From NCBI RefSeq assembly GCF_018860705.1, contig NZ_JAHKQA010000105.1, positions 1-64,000 of the forward strand: a stretch of 64,000 nucleotides of DNA. The letters run 5' to 3'. How positions within the stretch are numbered: the stretch's first letter is position 1; every line of letters begins with the position of its first letter. The translations under genes and the position numbers were made by a program. Source of the DNA: Citreicella sp. C3M06. GTDB lineage: Bacteria > Pseudomonadota > Alphaproteobacteria > Rhodobacterales > Rhodobacteraceae. This document shows, in pieces, positions 17,021-25,178 of the stretch. Below the pieces are notes generated by a model. That model did not search any database, was not told the origin of the DNA, and saw only the letters and a program-made list of their open reading frames with translations.

Positions 17021-18445
17021 ATGACCGCTTTCGACCCCACGACCCTTGCCGCGAGCGACCTTGTGGCCCGGATGCGCGACGGGCTGTCCGCCCGCAGCGT
17101 GATGGAGGCATTCCTCGACCGAATCGAGACGGTGAACCCGCAGGTCAACGCCATCGTCTCGCTGCGCCCGCGCGAGGAGCTGATTGCAGAGGCCGAAGCC
17201 CATGAGTCCGCGCCCCACCCCGGACCGCTTGCCGGGATGCCGATCGCGGTCAAGGATCTGGTCGAAACCCAAGGCATCCGGACCACCTTTGGATCGCCGG
17301 TGTTCGCAGACCACGTGCCCGAGGCCGACGCTCTGGTCGCCGCCCGGCTCAAGGCCGCCGGGGCGATCCTGATCGGCAAGACCAATACGCCGGAATGGGG
17401 CCATGGTTCGCACAGTTTCAACCCGATCTTCGGCGCGACGCGCAATCCCTATGATCTGACGCGCAGCGCGGGCGGCTCTTCGGGCGGGGCCGGGGCAGCG
17501 CTGGCCACGCGGATGCTGCCGCTTGCAGACGGCTCCGACATGATGGGGTCGCTGCGCAATCCGGCGGCGTTCAACAACGTTTACGGCTTTCGCCCGAGCT
17601 GGGGACTCGTGCCGAAGGACGCCGGGGACGAGACATTTCTGTCGACCCTGTCGACCGAAGGGCCAATGGCGCGCAGCCCGCGCGACGTGGCGCTGCTGCT
17701 GTCGGTGCTGGCCGGGCCCAACCCCCAAGTGCCCTTTGGCCGACAGCCCGAGGATTTCACTGCCCGTTTTGGCGAAAGTCTTGCAGGCAAGCGCATCGGC
17801 TGGCTTGGCGACTGGGGCGGGGCCTACCCCACCGAGCCGGGAATTCTGGAAACCGTAGAACAGGCGCTGCAGGTGTTCGAAACGCTTGGAGCCACGGTCG
17901 AGCCGGTGGCGCCGCCCTTCGCCGCCGACGATCTCTGGACAGCCTGGACCACGCTGCGCGCCGGGCTCAACGCCAATACCAAGCGTGCGCTGCGCGACGA
18001 TCCAGAGAAACGGGCCCTGACCAAGCCAGAATCGCTGTGGGAGATCGAACAGGGCAGCGGTCTGCCCATGGCCGCCTTCTTTGATGCCGCGCGCATCCGT
18101 TCGGACTGGTACAGCCGCGCCGCCACGCTGTTCACGCAATTCGATGCGCTGGTCCTGCCCTCGGCGCAGGTCTGGCCGTTTCCGTTCGATTGGCGCTGGC
18201 CCTCGACGATCGCGGGCAAGGCGATGGACAGCTATCATCGCTGGATGGAGATCGTCGTGCCGGTAAGCCTTGCCGGCCTGCCCTGCATGGGCCTGCCCGC
18301 CGGGTTCTCGGACAGCGGGTTGCCGATGGGCCTGCAGCTCTTTGGCCCCACTGGCAGCGACGCGGCGATCCTTGCCATGTCCGATGCCTATCACCGTGCG
18401 ACCGACTGGCCCGGGCAACGGCCGCCAGCGCTCGCCCACCCCTGA
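17021..18445 (+). CDS. Amidase signature family protein
   Basis: A 474-residue amide hydrolase of the Ser-cisSer-Lys family. The catalytic lysine is K78 (AVKDLVE), the glycine-serine loop GGSSGG is at 151-156, and the likely nucleophile is S177 in GSLRNPA. The start at 17021 follows GAGGAGA. It is not gatA: there are no gatB/gatC neighbours, and the sequence is of the stand-alone amidase type. The next gene, 15 bases downstream, is a PLP-dependent enzyme acting on D-hydroxyamino acids, so the pair may degrade an amide or D-amino-acid compound. The substrate is not determinable. Confidence 0.88.
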   Translation: MTAFDPTTLAASDLVARMRDGLSARSVMEAFLDRIETVNPQVNAIVSLRPREELIAEAEAHESAPHPGPLAGMPIAVKDLVETQGIRTTFGSPVFADHVPEADALVAARLKAAGAILIGKTNTPEWGHGSHSFNPIFGATRNPYDLTRSAGGSSGGAGAALATRMLPLADGSDMMGSLRNPAAFNNVYGFRPSWGLVPKDAGDETFLSTLSTEGPMARSPRDVALLLSVLAGPNPQVPFGRQPEDFTARFGESLAGKRIGWLGDWGGAYPTEPGILETVEQALQVFETLGATVEPVAPPFAADDLWTAWTTLRAGLNANTKRALRDDPEKRALTKPESLWEIEQGSGLPMAAFFDAARIRSDWYSRAATLFTQFDALVLPSAQVWPFPFDWRWPSTIAGKAMDSYHRWMEIVVPVSLAGLPCMGLPAGFSDSGLPMGLQLFGPTGSDAAILAMSDAYHRATDWPGQRPPALAHP

Positions 18446-18460
18446 CTTTCCGGAGGTTCC

Positions 18461-19576
18461 ATGCAGGATCTGCACACCCGTGACACGCCCTTCCTTGCGC
18501 TCGACAAGGCGCGCCTTATGTCCAATTGCGCTCGAATGCGCGCCCGAGCCGACGCGCTTGGCGTCACCCTGCGCCCGCATCTGAAGACGGTGAAATCGGT
18601 GCCTGCCGCCAAGGCGATCCTTGGCGCGATGAGCGCGCCCGCAACCGTCTCGACCCTGCAAGAAGCGGAGGCCTTTGCCGAAGCGGGCGCAACCGACCTG
18701 ATCTATGCGGTTGGCATCGCGCCAGCCAAGCTGCCACGAGTCGCCGCGCTGCGGGCGACGGGGGTCGACATCGCGGTGATTCTCGACAGCGTGGCGCAGG
18801 CCGAAGCGGTTGCCAGCTGTCCCACGCCGATCCCGGCGCTGATCGAGATCGACACCGACGGCGCCCGCGCCGGGCTTGCCCCCGATGCGCCCGAGATCGT
18901 GCAGATCGGCCGCATCCTTGACGCGGGTGCCGCGCTGCGTGGGGTTCTCACCCACGGCGGCGCGTCTTACGGCTGTTTCGATCCGGCATCGATGCAGGCG
19001 CTGGCAGCGCAAGAACGCGATGGTGCGCTCGTGGCGGCCAAGGCGCTGACGGACGCGGGGCTGCCCTGCCCGGTGATCAGCGTCGGATCGACCCCCACGG
19101 CATGGTACGGCACGGACCTTACGGGGATCACCGAACTGCGCGCCGGGGTCTACACCCTGTCCGATCTGATGATGGCAGGGCTTGGCGTCGGCACGGTGGA
19201 TGACATTGCCGCCAGCGTCGTCACCACGGTTATCGGCCACCAGCCGAGCCGCGGCTGGATCGTCACCGACGCGGGTTTCATGGCGCTGTCAAAGGATCAC
19301 GGCACCGCGGCGATGCCTGTCGATCAGGGCTACGGCCTTGTGGCTGCGCTGGATGGAACGCCTTTTGGCGATCTTGTCGTCAGAGCTGTGAGCCAGGAAC
19401 ATGGCATCCTCGCCCTGCGGCCCGGCAGCAGTGGCACCCTGCCCGAACTGCCCATCGGCAGCCGCCTGCGCATCTACCCGAATCATGCCTGCGCCACGGT
19501 TGCCATGCATCCGGCCTTTGCCGTTTGCGACGGGATGCAGATCACCGAAGACTGGCCCATCCTGCGCGGCTGGTAA
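18461..19576 (+). CDS. DSD1-family PLP enzyme (D-serine dehydratase / D-threonine aldolase-like)
   Basis: A 371-residue protein with the alanine-racemase-like PLP barrel. The Schiff-base lysine is probably K42 in RPHLKTVKS. The C-terminal metal site of this family is visible as PNHACATV, with H342 and C344. Members cleave or dehydrate D-3-hydroxyamino acids such as D-threonine or D-serine using PLP and a divalent metal. A good ribosome binding site (GGAGG) precedes ATG 18461. It is co-directional with the amidase just upstream and probably co-transcribed. The exact reaction (aldolase or dehydratase) cannot be decided. Confidence 0.85.
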   Translation: MQDLHTRDTPFLALDKARLMSNCARMRARADALGVTLRPHLKTVKSVPAAKAILGAMSAPATVSTLQEAEAFAEAGATDLIYAVGIAPAKLPRVAALRATGVDIAVILDSVAQAEAVASCPTPIPALIEIDTDGARAGLAPDAPEIVQIGRILDAGAALRGVLTHGGASYGCFDPASMQALAAQERDGALVAAKALTDAGLPCPVISVGSTPTAWYGTDLTGITELRAGVYTLSDLMMAGLGVGTVDDIAASVVTTVIGHQPSRGWIVTDAGFMALSKDHGTAAMPVDQGYGLVAALDGTPFGDLVVRAVSQEHGILALRPGSSGTLPELPIGSRLRIYPNHACATVAMHPAFAVCDGMQITEDWPILRGW

Positions 19577-19590
19577 AGGCGCGTGACCAC

Positions 19591-19615
19591 CGCCGAGCGT
19601 CCGGCACGCTCGGCG
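19591..19615. other. 10-bp perfect hairpin after the DSD1-type gene
   Basis: CGCCGAGCGT, loop CCGGC, ACGCTCGGCG. It begins 15 bases after the stop codon of the upstream gene. Neither strand shows a T-tract after it, so it may be a transcript-stabilising stem or a weak terminator serving the convergent genes. Confidence 0.5.
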
Positions 19616-19831
19616 CAAACAGCGCTGAGCGACGGGCACGACCGGATGATCTGCGAGCGAGACTCCGCCAAGATTCATGAACCTGCACCGTAGCGAAGCG
19701 TTTCGCGCAAAAATCTTTACCCAAGGACTGAAGGACGTCAGCAGTGAGCGCCGATGGCGACACGCCCGGCTTGAGATACGTTCCGCCAGCATGCTTGCAC
19801 TTGCTGGTCCTGTGGGCGGCGAACGCCCGGT

Positions 19832-20548
19832 TCAGATCGCAACCCGATCCGCGAGCCTGTCCTGCACCAGCCCGGCAATGCGGGCGATGTCCGACTTAGT
19901 CGGACGCCCGTCCGAGCGGGCGTCGGCAAGCCCATCGGCGGCATCGACCAGCGCATGATCCCCCGCGCTGAAAGCCACGCCGCGCAGGAACGCGGTCACG
20001 TAGTCCAGCATTCGCTCGTCGCCATCATCGCCCAGCACATCCGCCGCATGGGCCATGTCATCGCGATAGGCCAGCGGGTCGGGCCGCACCGTTTCATCGC
20101 AGACCATACGCACCCCGCGCGGGCGACGCTCGGCCGGAAGGTTCGAGATGATCATGTTCTGAAAGCCGATCACGCTGTCCACTGGCTTTGGCAGAAACCC
20201 GTCGGCCCCGGCAGCCATCGCCACATCTTCGGCGAAAGTATCGCCGCTGGTGCCAAGGATCACCGAAATCCGCGGCATGGTTGCCGCCAGTTCCGAGATC
20301 AGTTCCGCCCCAGAACCATCCGGCAGCCCCATATCGATCACCGCCACCGTCGGGCGATAGACCCGCAGGTGCCGCCGCGCCGATTGCAGGCAATCCGCGC
20401 GGCGGATTCGCGCACCGCTGCGCAGGCACAGCAGGCGGATCGCGTCGCAGGCATAACGACTGTCCTCGACCACGAGTACGGTCATGCCAAGCAAAGGACG
20501 GCTCGCCGTGGGGCGCGGGATCGAAGGCAGGGCATCCGAGTCGGTCAT
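19832..20548 (-). CDS. Response regulator receiver protein with unknown C-terminal part
   Basis: A 238-residue protein. Residues about 20-135 form a receiver domain with acidic pocket E28/D29, phospho-acceptor D72 (IDMGLPDGSG), T100 and K121 (LPKPVD). The C-terminal hundred residues are helical and have no DNA-binding or enzymatic motif that I recognise. The start at 20548 was chosen for GGAGAG seven bases upstream; an ATG at 20563 is possible. No histidine kinase is adjacent, so it is an orphan. It is divergent from the epimerase gene. Confidence 0.85.
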   Translation of the reverse strand: MTDSDALPSIPRPTASRPLLGMTVLVVEDSRYACDAIRLLCLRSGARIRRADCLQSARRHLRVYRPTVAVIDMGLPDGSGAELISELAATMPRISVILGTSGDTFAEDVAMAAGADGFLPKPVDSVIGFQNMIISNLPAERRPRGVRMVCDETVRPDPLAYRDDMAHAADVLGDDGDERMLDYVTAFLRGVAFSAGDHALVDAADGLADARSDGRPTKSDIARIAGLVQDRLADRVAI

Positions 20549-20678
20549 CACACTCTCCATCAAGGTTCCATCACAGTCTTCACGAATTGTTCCTAATGGC
20601 GGGTTAACGTCGCACCCATCTTGTGAGCCTCGCCCCCTTGCGCGATAACCTCAGCGTCAACGTCTGGAGGAGACACCC

Positions 20679-21083
20679 ATGATCGGCCGCCTGAATCACA
20701 TCGCCATCGCTGTTCCCGACCTTGAAGCCGCCGCGGCTCAGTATCGCGACACGCTTGGGGCCAATGTCGGCGCGCCGCAGGACGAGCCCGACCATGGCGT
20801 CACGGTTGTGTTCATCGAACTTCCCAACACCAAGATCGAACTGCTCTATCCGCTGGGCGAAAACTCTCCGATCAAGGCGTTTCTCGACAAGAACCCCTCG
20901 GGCGGGATGCACCATGTCTGCTACGAGGTCGAAGACATCATCGCCGCGCGTGATCATCTGAAATCGCAAGGTGCACGGGTGCTTGGCGATGGGGAGCCGA
21001 AGATCGGCGCGCATGGCAAACCGGTTCTGTTCCTGCATCCCAAGGATTTTCAGGGCACCCTGACCGAGCTCGAGCAGGTCTAA
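20679..21083 (+). CDS. mce: Methylmalonyl-CoA epimerase
   Basis: A 134-residue vicinal-oxygen-chelate fold protein. It begins MIGRLNHIAIAVPDLEAA, with the first metal ligand H7, and has the conserved GGMHHVCYEVEDI segment and a terminal glutamate (LTELEQV). Length is typical. It interconverts (S)- and (R)-methylmalonyl-CoA in propionyl-CoA assimilation. A GGAGGAGA ribosome binding site precedes it. The downstream DUF1467 gene overlaps its stop codon by one base. Confidence 0.95.
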   Translation: MIGRLNHIAIAVPDLEAAAAQYRDTLGANVGAPQDEPDHGVTVVFIELPNTKIELLYPLGENSPIKAFLDKNPSGGMHHVCYEVEDIIAARDHLKSQGARVLGDGEPKIGAHGKPVLFLHPKDFQGTLTELEQV

Positions 21084-21370
21084 TGGATCCGGTTTCAGGC
21101 CTTGTTCTGTTCGCGGTCATCTGGTTCATGACCTTTCTGTGCGTCATCCCGTTCCGGCTGGAAACCCAGGGCGATCGCGGCGAGGTGGTGCACGGCACCC
21201 ATGCCAGCAGCCCCGAGGTTCACAACCTGCGCCGCAAGGCGCTGATCACCACCGGCATTGCGGCGGTGATCTGGGCACTTGCGGCCTGGGTGATCCTGTC
21301 GGGAGTGATCTCGGTGCGCGAACTCGATTCGTGGATGTTCCAGCGGATGAGCCCGCGCCCCGAGCTGTGA
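21083..21370 (+). CDS. DUF1467 family small membrane protein
   Basis: A 95-residue protein with two predicted membrane helices (about residues 4-24 and 50-75) separated by a charged loop with the family pattern ETQGDRGEVVHGTHASSP. Function is unknown; in alphaproteobacteria it is commonly next to mce, as here, where its ATG overlaps the mce stop codon. The translational coupling suggests co-expression, not necessarily a shared pathway. Its end lies 2 bases from the convergent EI24 gene. Confidence 0.85.
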   Translation: MDPVSGLVLFAVIWFMTFLCVIPFRLETQGDRGEVVHGTHASSPEVHNLRRKALITTGIAAVIWALAAWVILSGVISVRELDSWMFQRMSPRPEL

Positions 21371-21372
21371 TC

Positions 21373-22074
21373 CTAGCGTCTCGCGGCGCGCGCCTCGAGA
21401 CGGTGGAACAGGTGGGTGAAGGTCGCCGCGCCAAGGATTGGCACCAGCAGATTCACCAGCGGGATGGTCAGCGGCACCGCCATCAGCACGCCCGCGATCC
21501 AGATCGTCGGCAGGTAGCGGCGGCGCAGCTGCGCCGCGCCCGTGCGCCCCACCCGGCGGATCGCCGCAAGGGTGAAATATTCCCGCCCGAGCAAAAAGCC
21601 GTTCAGCCCCCAGAAGATAAACGGCGCAAGCGGGGCGAGCAGCAGGTACAACACCAGCGCCACCACGTTCGCAAGCACCAGAACCCCAAGAAACCCAAGC
21701 GAATCCCGAATGTTGTCCAGCAGGCTCAGCTCGTTTGCCGGGGGCAGCCCCGGATAGTGACGGTCTTCGACCGCCTGCGCCACATCATCGAGAAACAGCC
21801 CCGTCACTGCCGAGGCGACCGGCACCATCAGCACCACCGACAGCAGCAGCATCAGCGGGACAGCGCCCCAGCTGACCGCATCATCGACCCAAGTCACCGT
21901 GCCGACCCACGGCAGGTTGACCCCATCGCCGATGAACCAGCCGACCACCTGCACGAACAGCACGTAAATCGCCACGAAAATGCCGATGGTGATGCCCACC
22001 CCCTTGAGCAGCACCATGCGAAAGCGCGGATCTCCAAGTTGGCCGACGGCGGCCAGAAACGCGCCGGGGATCAT
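21373..22074 (-). CDS. EI24 domain protein (CysZ-like membrane protein)
   Basis: A 233-residue inner-membrane protein with about four to six hydrophobic segments, matching the EI24/CysZ-type family. CysZ itself is a sulfate permease, but the wider family is of mixed or unknown function, so transport of sulfate is not claimed. Its start codon overlaps the stop of the nitroreductase gene upstream (ATGA), indicating translational coupling. No sulfur-assimilation genes are nearby. Confidence 0.8.
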   Translation of the reverse strand: MIPGAFLAAVGQLGDPRFRMVLLKGVGITIGIFVAIYVLFVQVVGWFIGDGVNLPWVGTVTWVDDAVSWGAVPLMLLLSVVLMVPVASAVTGLFLDDVAQAVEDRHYPGLPPANELSLLDNIRDSLGFLGVLVLANVVALVLYLLLAPLAPFIFWGLNGFLLGREYFTLAAIRRVGRTGAAQLRRRYLPTIWIAGVLMAVPLTIPLVNLLVPILGAATFTHLFHRLEARAARR

Positions 22075-22649
22075 TCCGAGACCCAGCTTACGACAGCATC
22101 CAGATCCGGGCGCGGGCGATCCGGCGGCGCCGAGGTTTCGGTGCCGATATGCAGGAACCCGGCGATGCGCTCATGCGGGGCAAGGCCCAGTGTCTGCTCG
22201 ACAAACTCCCGGTCTTCGGCGATCCAGCCGGTCAGCCAGTTCGCCCCCCAACCGCTGGCCAGCGCGGCATTGAGCAGCGCAAGGCAGACCGCGCCGGCGG
22301 AATAGGTCTGTTCGATGGCGGGCACCTTGGGGCTGTCCTTGGGCGATTCCACCACGGCGACGCAGAGCGGGCTGTCGGCAAATTGCTTGCGCCCCTTGCC
22401 CGCGACGTCCTCGGCCAGACCCAGCGCCGTGCCGCGTGCGCCCGCCGCCTCGGCCAGACGGGCCAGCGCGTCGCCCTGCAGCACGATAAACCGCCACGGT
22501 TCCAGCTTGCCGTGATCGGGCGTGCGCGCCGCCGCTTCGAGGATCGGCAGCAATGCCGTGCGGTCGGGGGCCGGGCCGGTCAGCGTCTTGGCCGGACGCG
22601 AGCGCCGGCTCAGCAGAAACTCCATCGCTGCGGGATTGGGAACGGGCAT
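22071..22649 (-). CDS. Nitroreductase family protein (YdjA-like)
   Basis: A 192-residue FMN-dependent oxidoreductase of the short nitroreductase type. The N-terminal LLSRRSRPAKTL and RTPDHGKLEPWRFIVL segments are the FMN-binding parts, and the GWGANWLTGW motif is typical of YdjA-like members. The start at 22649 was chosen because AAGGAG sits six bases upstream; an ATG two codons earlier overlaps that site. It is co-transcribed with the EI24 gene. The natural substrate is unknown. Confidence 0.88.
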   Translation of the reverse strand: MPVPNPAAMEFLLSRRSRPAKTLTGPAPDRTALLPILEAAARTPDHGKLEPWRFIVLQGDALARLAEAAGARGTALGLAEDVAGKGRKQFADSPLCVAVVESPKDSPKVPAIEQTYSAGAVCLALLNAALASGWGANWLTGWIAEDREFVEQTLGLAPHERIAGFLHIGTETSAPPDRPRPDLDAVVSWVSE

Positions 22650-22769
22650 GCGCATCTCCTTGAAGGGTCAGCCCTTATGTCAGGCTTTCGGCGCGGGCTT
22701 TCAACCCGAAGCCGCCGTTGCCGGGCCTGCCCGCCCCTGCTACCGCTGCTTCAGCCCAACGGAGACCCT

Positions 22770-23027
22770 ATGGCCAAGCCCACCCTGCCCCATCTTGCAA
22801 CGCCCGGCGCGTTGATCGAGCTGCGCGTGACGCCCAAGGCCTCGCGCAACGAGATCCGCGACGAAGACGGCGCGCTGCGCGTCTATGTCACCACCGTGCC
22901 CGAAGACGGCAAGGCCAATGCCGCCGTGATCAAGCTGCTGGCAAAAGCGCTTGGCGTGCCGAAATCGCGGCTGACGCTGCTGCGCGGCGCCACCTCACGC
23001 GACAAGCTTTTCCGGGTCGAGCCCTAA
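22770..23027 (+). CDS. DUF167 (YggU) family protein
   Basis: An 85-residue protein with the family core LRVTPKASRNEI and the LLAKALGVPKSRLTLLRGATSRDK stretch. The start at 22770 is preceded by ACGGAGA. The fold is small alpha/beta; the cellular role is not known. Its stop codon overlaps that of the convergent 78-residue gene by three bases. The frame is open upstream but without family similarity. Confidence 0.88.
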   Translation: MAKPTLPHLATPGALIELRVTPKASRNEIRDEDGALRVYVTTVPEDGKANAAVIKLLAKALGVPKSRLTLLRGATSRDKLFRVEP

Positions 23028-23260
23028 TCCGCCTTGCTGCGCACGTAGACCCCTTCGGGCAGCGAAAGCGCGGCGGCAAGGTCGCGCATCTGGGTCATCG
23101 ACAGGGTGATCTTGTTCACGCTGTCGGTGCGCGGGTCGTATTGCTCGACCGTTACGCATTCCTCGAACCCGGAGACGATCACGTCTTCCTGAAGATGTGG
23201 GGCGCCCTCGTCGACAAGCGTGACGACCGTGGCGTCGAATTCGTGCTCTATGCTGAACAT
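23024..23260 (-). CDS. Conserved hypothetical protein, 78 residues
   Basis: A small acidic protein starting MFSIEHEFDATVVTLVDEG. No known domain was recognised. It has no signal or membrane segment, and its beta-rich pattern plus final helix suggests a compact single domain. The high-GC codon use and lack of an alternative gene on the other strand support it. It sits between the DUF167 gene (convergent overlap) and the M48 protease (divergent). Confidence 0.65.
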   Translation of the reverse strand: MFSIEHEFDATVVTLVDEGAPHLQEDVIVSGFEECVTVEQYDPRTDSVNKITLSMTQMRDLAAALSLPEGVYVRSKAD

Positions 23261-23394
23261 ACCGCCAGCCTAGCCCGTTGCATCAAGGCTGCCTATCCCT
23301 GAAATTCGCCGGGCGGCCGGTCGCATGTCTGGCGCCGCCCTTCCGGCGCGCCTATGCTTGGGGCATGATAGTCCCGAATAAGGCATTGTTCGCC

Positions 23395-24105
23395 ATGCGC
23401 CGCTTCCTGCCGCTGCTCTTTCTCGCTCTTGCGGCCTGCGGGGCCGTTCCGATCGCGACCACGCCGACCGGCAGCGCCCCATCGACCTTGGCAGAGCAGC
23501 GCGCCGAACGGGCGACCCGCCAGTTCATCGACGTTGCCACCACCGTCGAGCCGGTGGTCGAAGACGAATGCCGGCGCAGCACCCGCGGGCTGAACTGCGA
23601 CTTTCTCATCGTTGTCGACGACCGGCCCGCCGCCGAGGCCAATGCCTTTCAAACGCTCGACGATTACGGGCGCCCGATTCTTGCCTTCAATCTTGCGATG
23701 ATCGCCTCGGTGCAGAACCCCGACGAGCTGGCATTTGTCATGAGTCATGAATCGGCGCATCACATCCTCGGGCATCTTGCCCGCGTCGAAGAGGATGCGG
23801 CGGTTGGCGCTATCATCTTTTCCGGCCTTGCCGCCATGTCCGGCGCCGACGATGCGGCGGTGCGCACTGCCGAGGAATTCGGGGCGTCCGTGGGCGCGCG
23901 GACCTTTTCCAAGGAATACGAGCTTCAGGCAGATCAACTGGGCACGATCCTTGCGATCAAGGCCGGGTATGATCCGCTGAAAGGCGCAGCGTTCTTCACC
24001 CGCATCCCCGATCCGGGCGATCGTTTCCTTGGCTCGCACCCGCCCAACGCGGCCCGGATCGAGATCGTCCGCCGCACCGCCGAAACCTACCGCGCCACCA
24101 ACTGA
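23395..24105 (+). CDS. M48 family metalloprotease, predicted lipoprotein
   Basis: A 236-residue protein with a lipoprotein signal (LALAAC, lipidated C15) and the zinc-protease motif HESAHH, giving ligands H118 and H122 with catalytic E119. A downstream E177xxxD (EYELQAD) supplies the third ligand. The C-terminal SHPPNAARI is typical of periplasmic M48 proteins of the BepA/YcaL/LoiP sort, which help outer-membrane quality control. The start at 23395 gives the better lipoprotein signal; an ATG at 23365 is an alternative. No chaperone genes are adjacent. Confidence 0.88.
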   Translation: MRRFLPLLFLALAACGAVPIATTPTGSAPSTLAEQRAERATRQFIDVATTVEPVVEDECRRSTRGLNCDFLIVVDDRPAAEANAFQTLDDYGRPILAFNLAMIASVQNPDELAFVMSHESAHHILGHLARVEEDAAVGAIIFSGLAAMSGADDAAVRTAEEFGASVGARTFSKEYELQADQLGTILAIKAGYDPLKGAAFFTRIPDPGDRFLGSHPPNAARIEIVRRTAETYRATN

Positions 24106-24156
24106 CCCCTGCCAGATGCCAGCCACGTCACGCCCCTTGCACGCAAAGGGCGAGCG

Positions 24157-24198
24157 TTGACCTGCATCAAAGGCACCGCCTCTCCACCTTGCTAGGAT
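24157..24198 (+). promoter_or_regulatory. FNR-type box and class II promoter for the DUF6455 trio
   Basis: TTGAC-CTGC-ATCAA (24157-24170) matches the FNR consensus TTGAT-N4-ATCAA at 9 of 10 positions. A -10-like hexamer TAGGAT lies at 24193-24198. This puts the box centre at -41.5 from a start at 24205 (an A), the classical class II activator geometry. The first DUF6455 gene starts 38 bases further on. In Rhodobacteraceae such boxes are bound by FnrL or related regulators when oxygen is low. Confidence 0.75.
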
Positions 24199-24242
24199 GT
24201 CGGAACGATCATCCGACATACCCAGCATGGGGGAATGAAGAT

Positions 24243-24500
24243 ATGCCCAGCCCCAATCCGCTTGAGCGTCACGCAAAGCTTGTCGACCACATGGCATCCG
24301 CCTTGGGGGTCGATCTCGAAGAACAGATCTTGCGCGGCAAACTCAACCTTGACGCGATCGAAGACGCGGTGCTCAGCTGCACCAACTGCACCCAGCCCGG
24401 CGCCTGTGAATCATGGCTGGCCGCGCGCACCGATGTTGCCCCCGAAGCCCCGCATTACTGCCGCAACCTGACCCTGTTCGAGGCTTTGCGCGACGCCTGA
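24243..24500 (+). CDS. DUF6455 family protein, paralogue 1
   Basis: An 85-residue cytoplasmic protein with the pattern C-x2-C-x5-C-x2-W-L-x10-P-x2-C in its C-terminal half (CTNCTQPGACESWL, then YC). An N-terminal helix region contains HMASALGVDL. The four cysteines look like a metal, iron-sulfur or redox site, but this is inference; the family has no established function. It is the first of three adjacent paralogues and lies directly behind an FNR-type promoter. Confidence 0.85.
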   Translation: MPSPNPLERHAKLVDHMASALGVDLEEQILRGKLNLDAIEDAVLSCTNCTQPGACESWLAARTDVAPEAPHYCRNLTLFEALRDA

Positions 24501-24530
24501 CAGGGCGCACCGATGGGAGAGGAAACCAAC

Positions 24531-24845
24531 ATGTTCGACACCCCGCCAACCACGAAGGCGCAAGACACGCGCCGCCCTCGGCCACTGGGCGCACGGACCG
24601 ATCATTACTGGCTGGTCCAGCGCATGGCACGCGCCAACGGCACCGATCTTGCCACCGCCAGCAATGACGGCCACCTGACGCAAGAGCAATGGGCAGCGAT
24701 GATCGAACGCTGTCGCGGCTGCGCTTGGGTGCAGGGCTGCCAGCGTTGGCTCGCCCAGCCCGAACAGGCGCTGCGTGACACGCCAGCCAATTGCGGCAAC
24801 CGCGCGCATTTCGCCGACCTGAGGACCAGACTGCAAGCAGAGTGA
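24531..24845 (+). CDS. DUF6455 family protein, paralogue 2
   Basis: A 104-residue protein with an N-terminal extension of about 25 polar residues, the helix QRMARANGTDL, and then the same four-cysteine motif (CRGCAWVQGCQRWL, NC) with spacing identical to paralogue 1. The start at 24531 was chosen for AGAGGAAA at good distance; an in-frame ATG at 24513 is possible. It begins 30 bases after paralogue 1 and is probably co-transcribed from the FNR-type promoter. Identity with the other two copies is low outside the motif, so the duplication is old. Confidence 0.85.
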   Translation: MFDTPPTTKAQDTRRPRPLGARTDHYWLVQRMARANGTDLATASNDGHLTQEQWAAMIERCRGCAWVQGCQRWLAQPEQALRDTPANCGNRAHFADLRTRLQAE

Positions 24846-24850
24846 GACCG

Positions 24851-25114
24851 ATGCCACGTCCCCTTGGAGATCCCGCGCGACATTTCTGGATGACCCGAAG
24901 CGTTGCGCGGGTCATGGGGCTCAGTCTCGCCGAAGAGATGCGCTGCGGCAGGCTCGAGGCCGAGGAATACGCCCGGATGGTCACCAGTTGCCGCGGCTGC
25001 CCCGTCGTGTCCTCGTGCGAAAGCTGGCTGGGCCGTCAGACCTGCATCGCGGCCTCTGCCCCGCAGGGCTGCTGCATCAGCGCAACGCTGGCGCGCCTTC
25101 GCCGACGTCACTGA
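24851..25114 (+). CDS. DUF6455 family protein, paralogue 3
   Basis: An 87-residue protein starting MPRPLGDPARHFWMTR, with RVMGLSL in the helix region and the shared motif CRGCPVVSSCESWL ending in a final GC. Two extra cysteines occur near the last motif cysteine (RQTC and CC), unlike the other copies. It begins 5 bases after the stop of paralogue 2. The N-terminus PRPLGDPARHFW resembles RPLGARTDHYW in paralogue 2, suggesting these two are closest. Confidence 0.85.
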   Translation: MPRPLGDPARHFWMTRSVARVMGLSLAEEMRCGRLEAEEYARMVTSCRGCPVVSSCESWLGRQTCIAASAPQGCCISATLARLRRRH

Positions 25115-25178
25115 GCGCGTTCAGCAGAACAGCGGCCCGCCGTCCTGTCCGATACTGCGCCGCAAGGCGATCTTTCGG

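Noticed and set aside
16871-19240. A 789-codon minus-strand frame opposite the amidase and DSD1-type genes
   Set aside because: It covers two well-supported genes on the other strand, and its composition is that of an antisense shadow.
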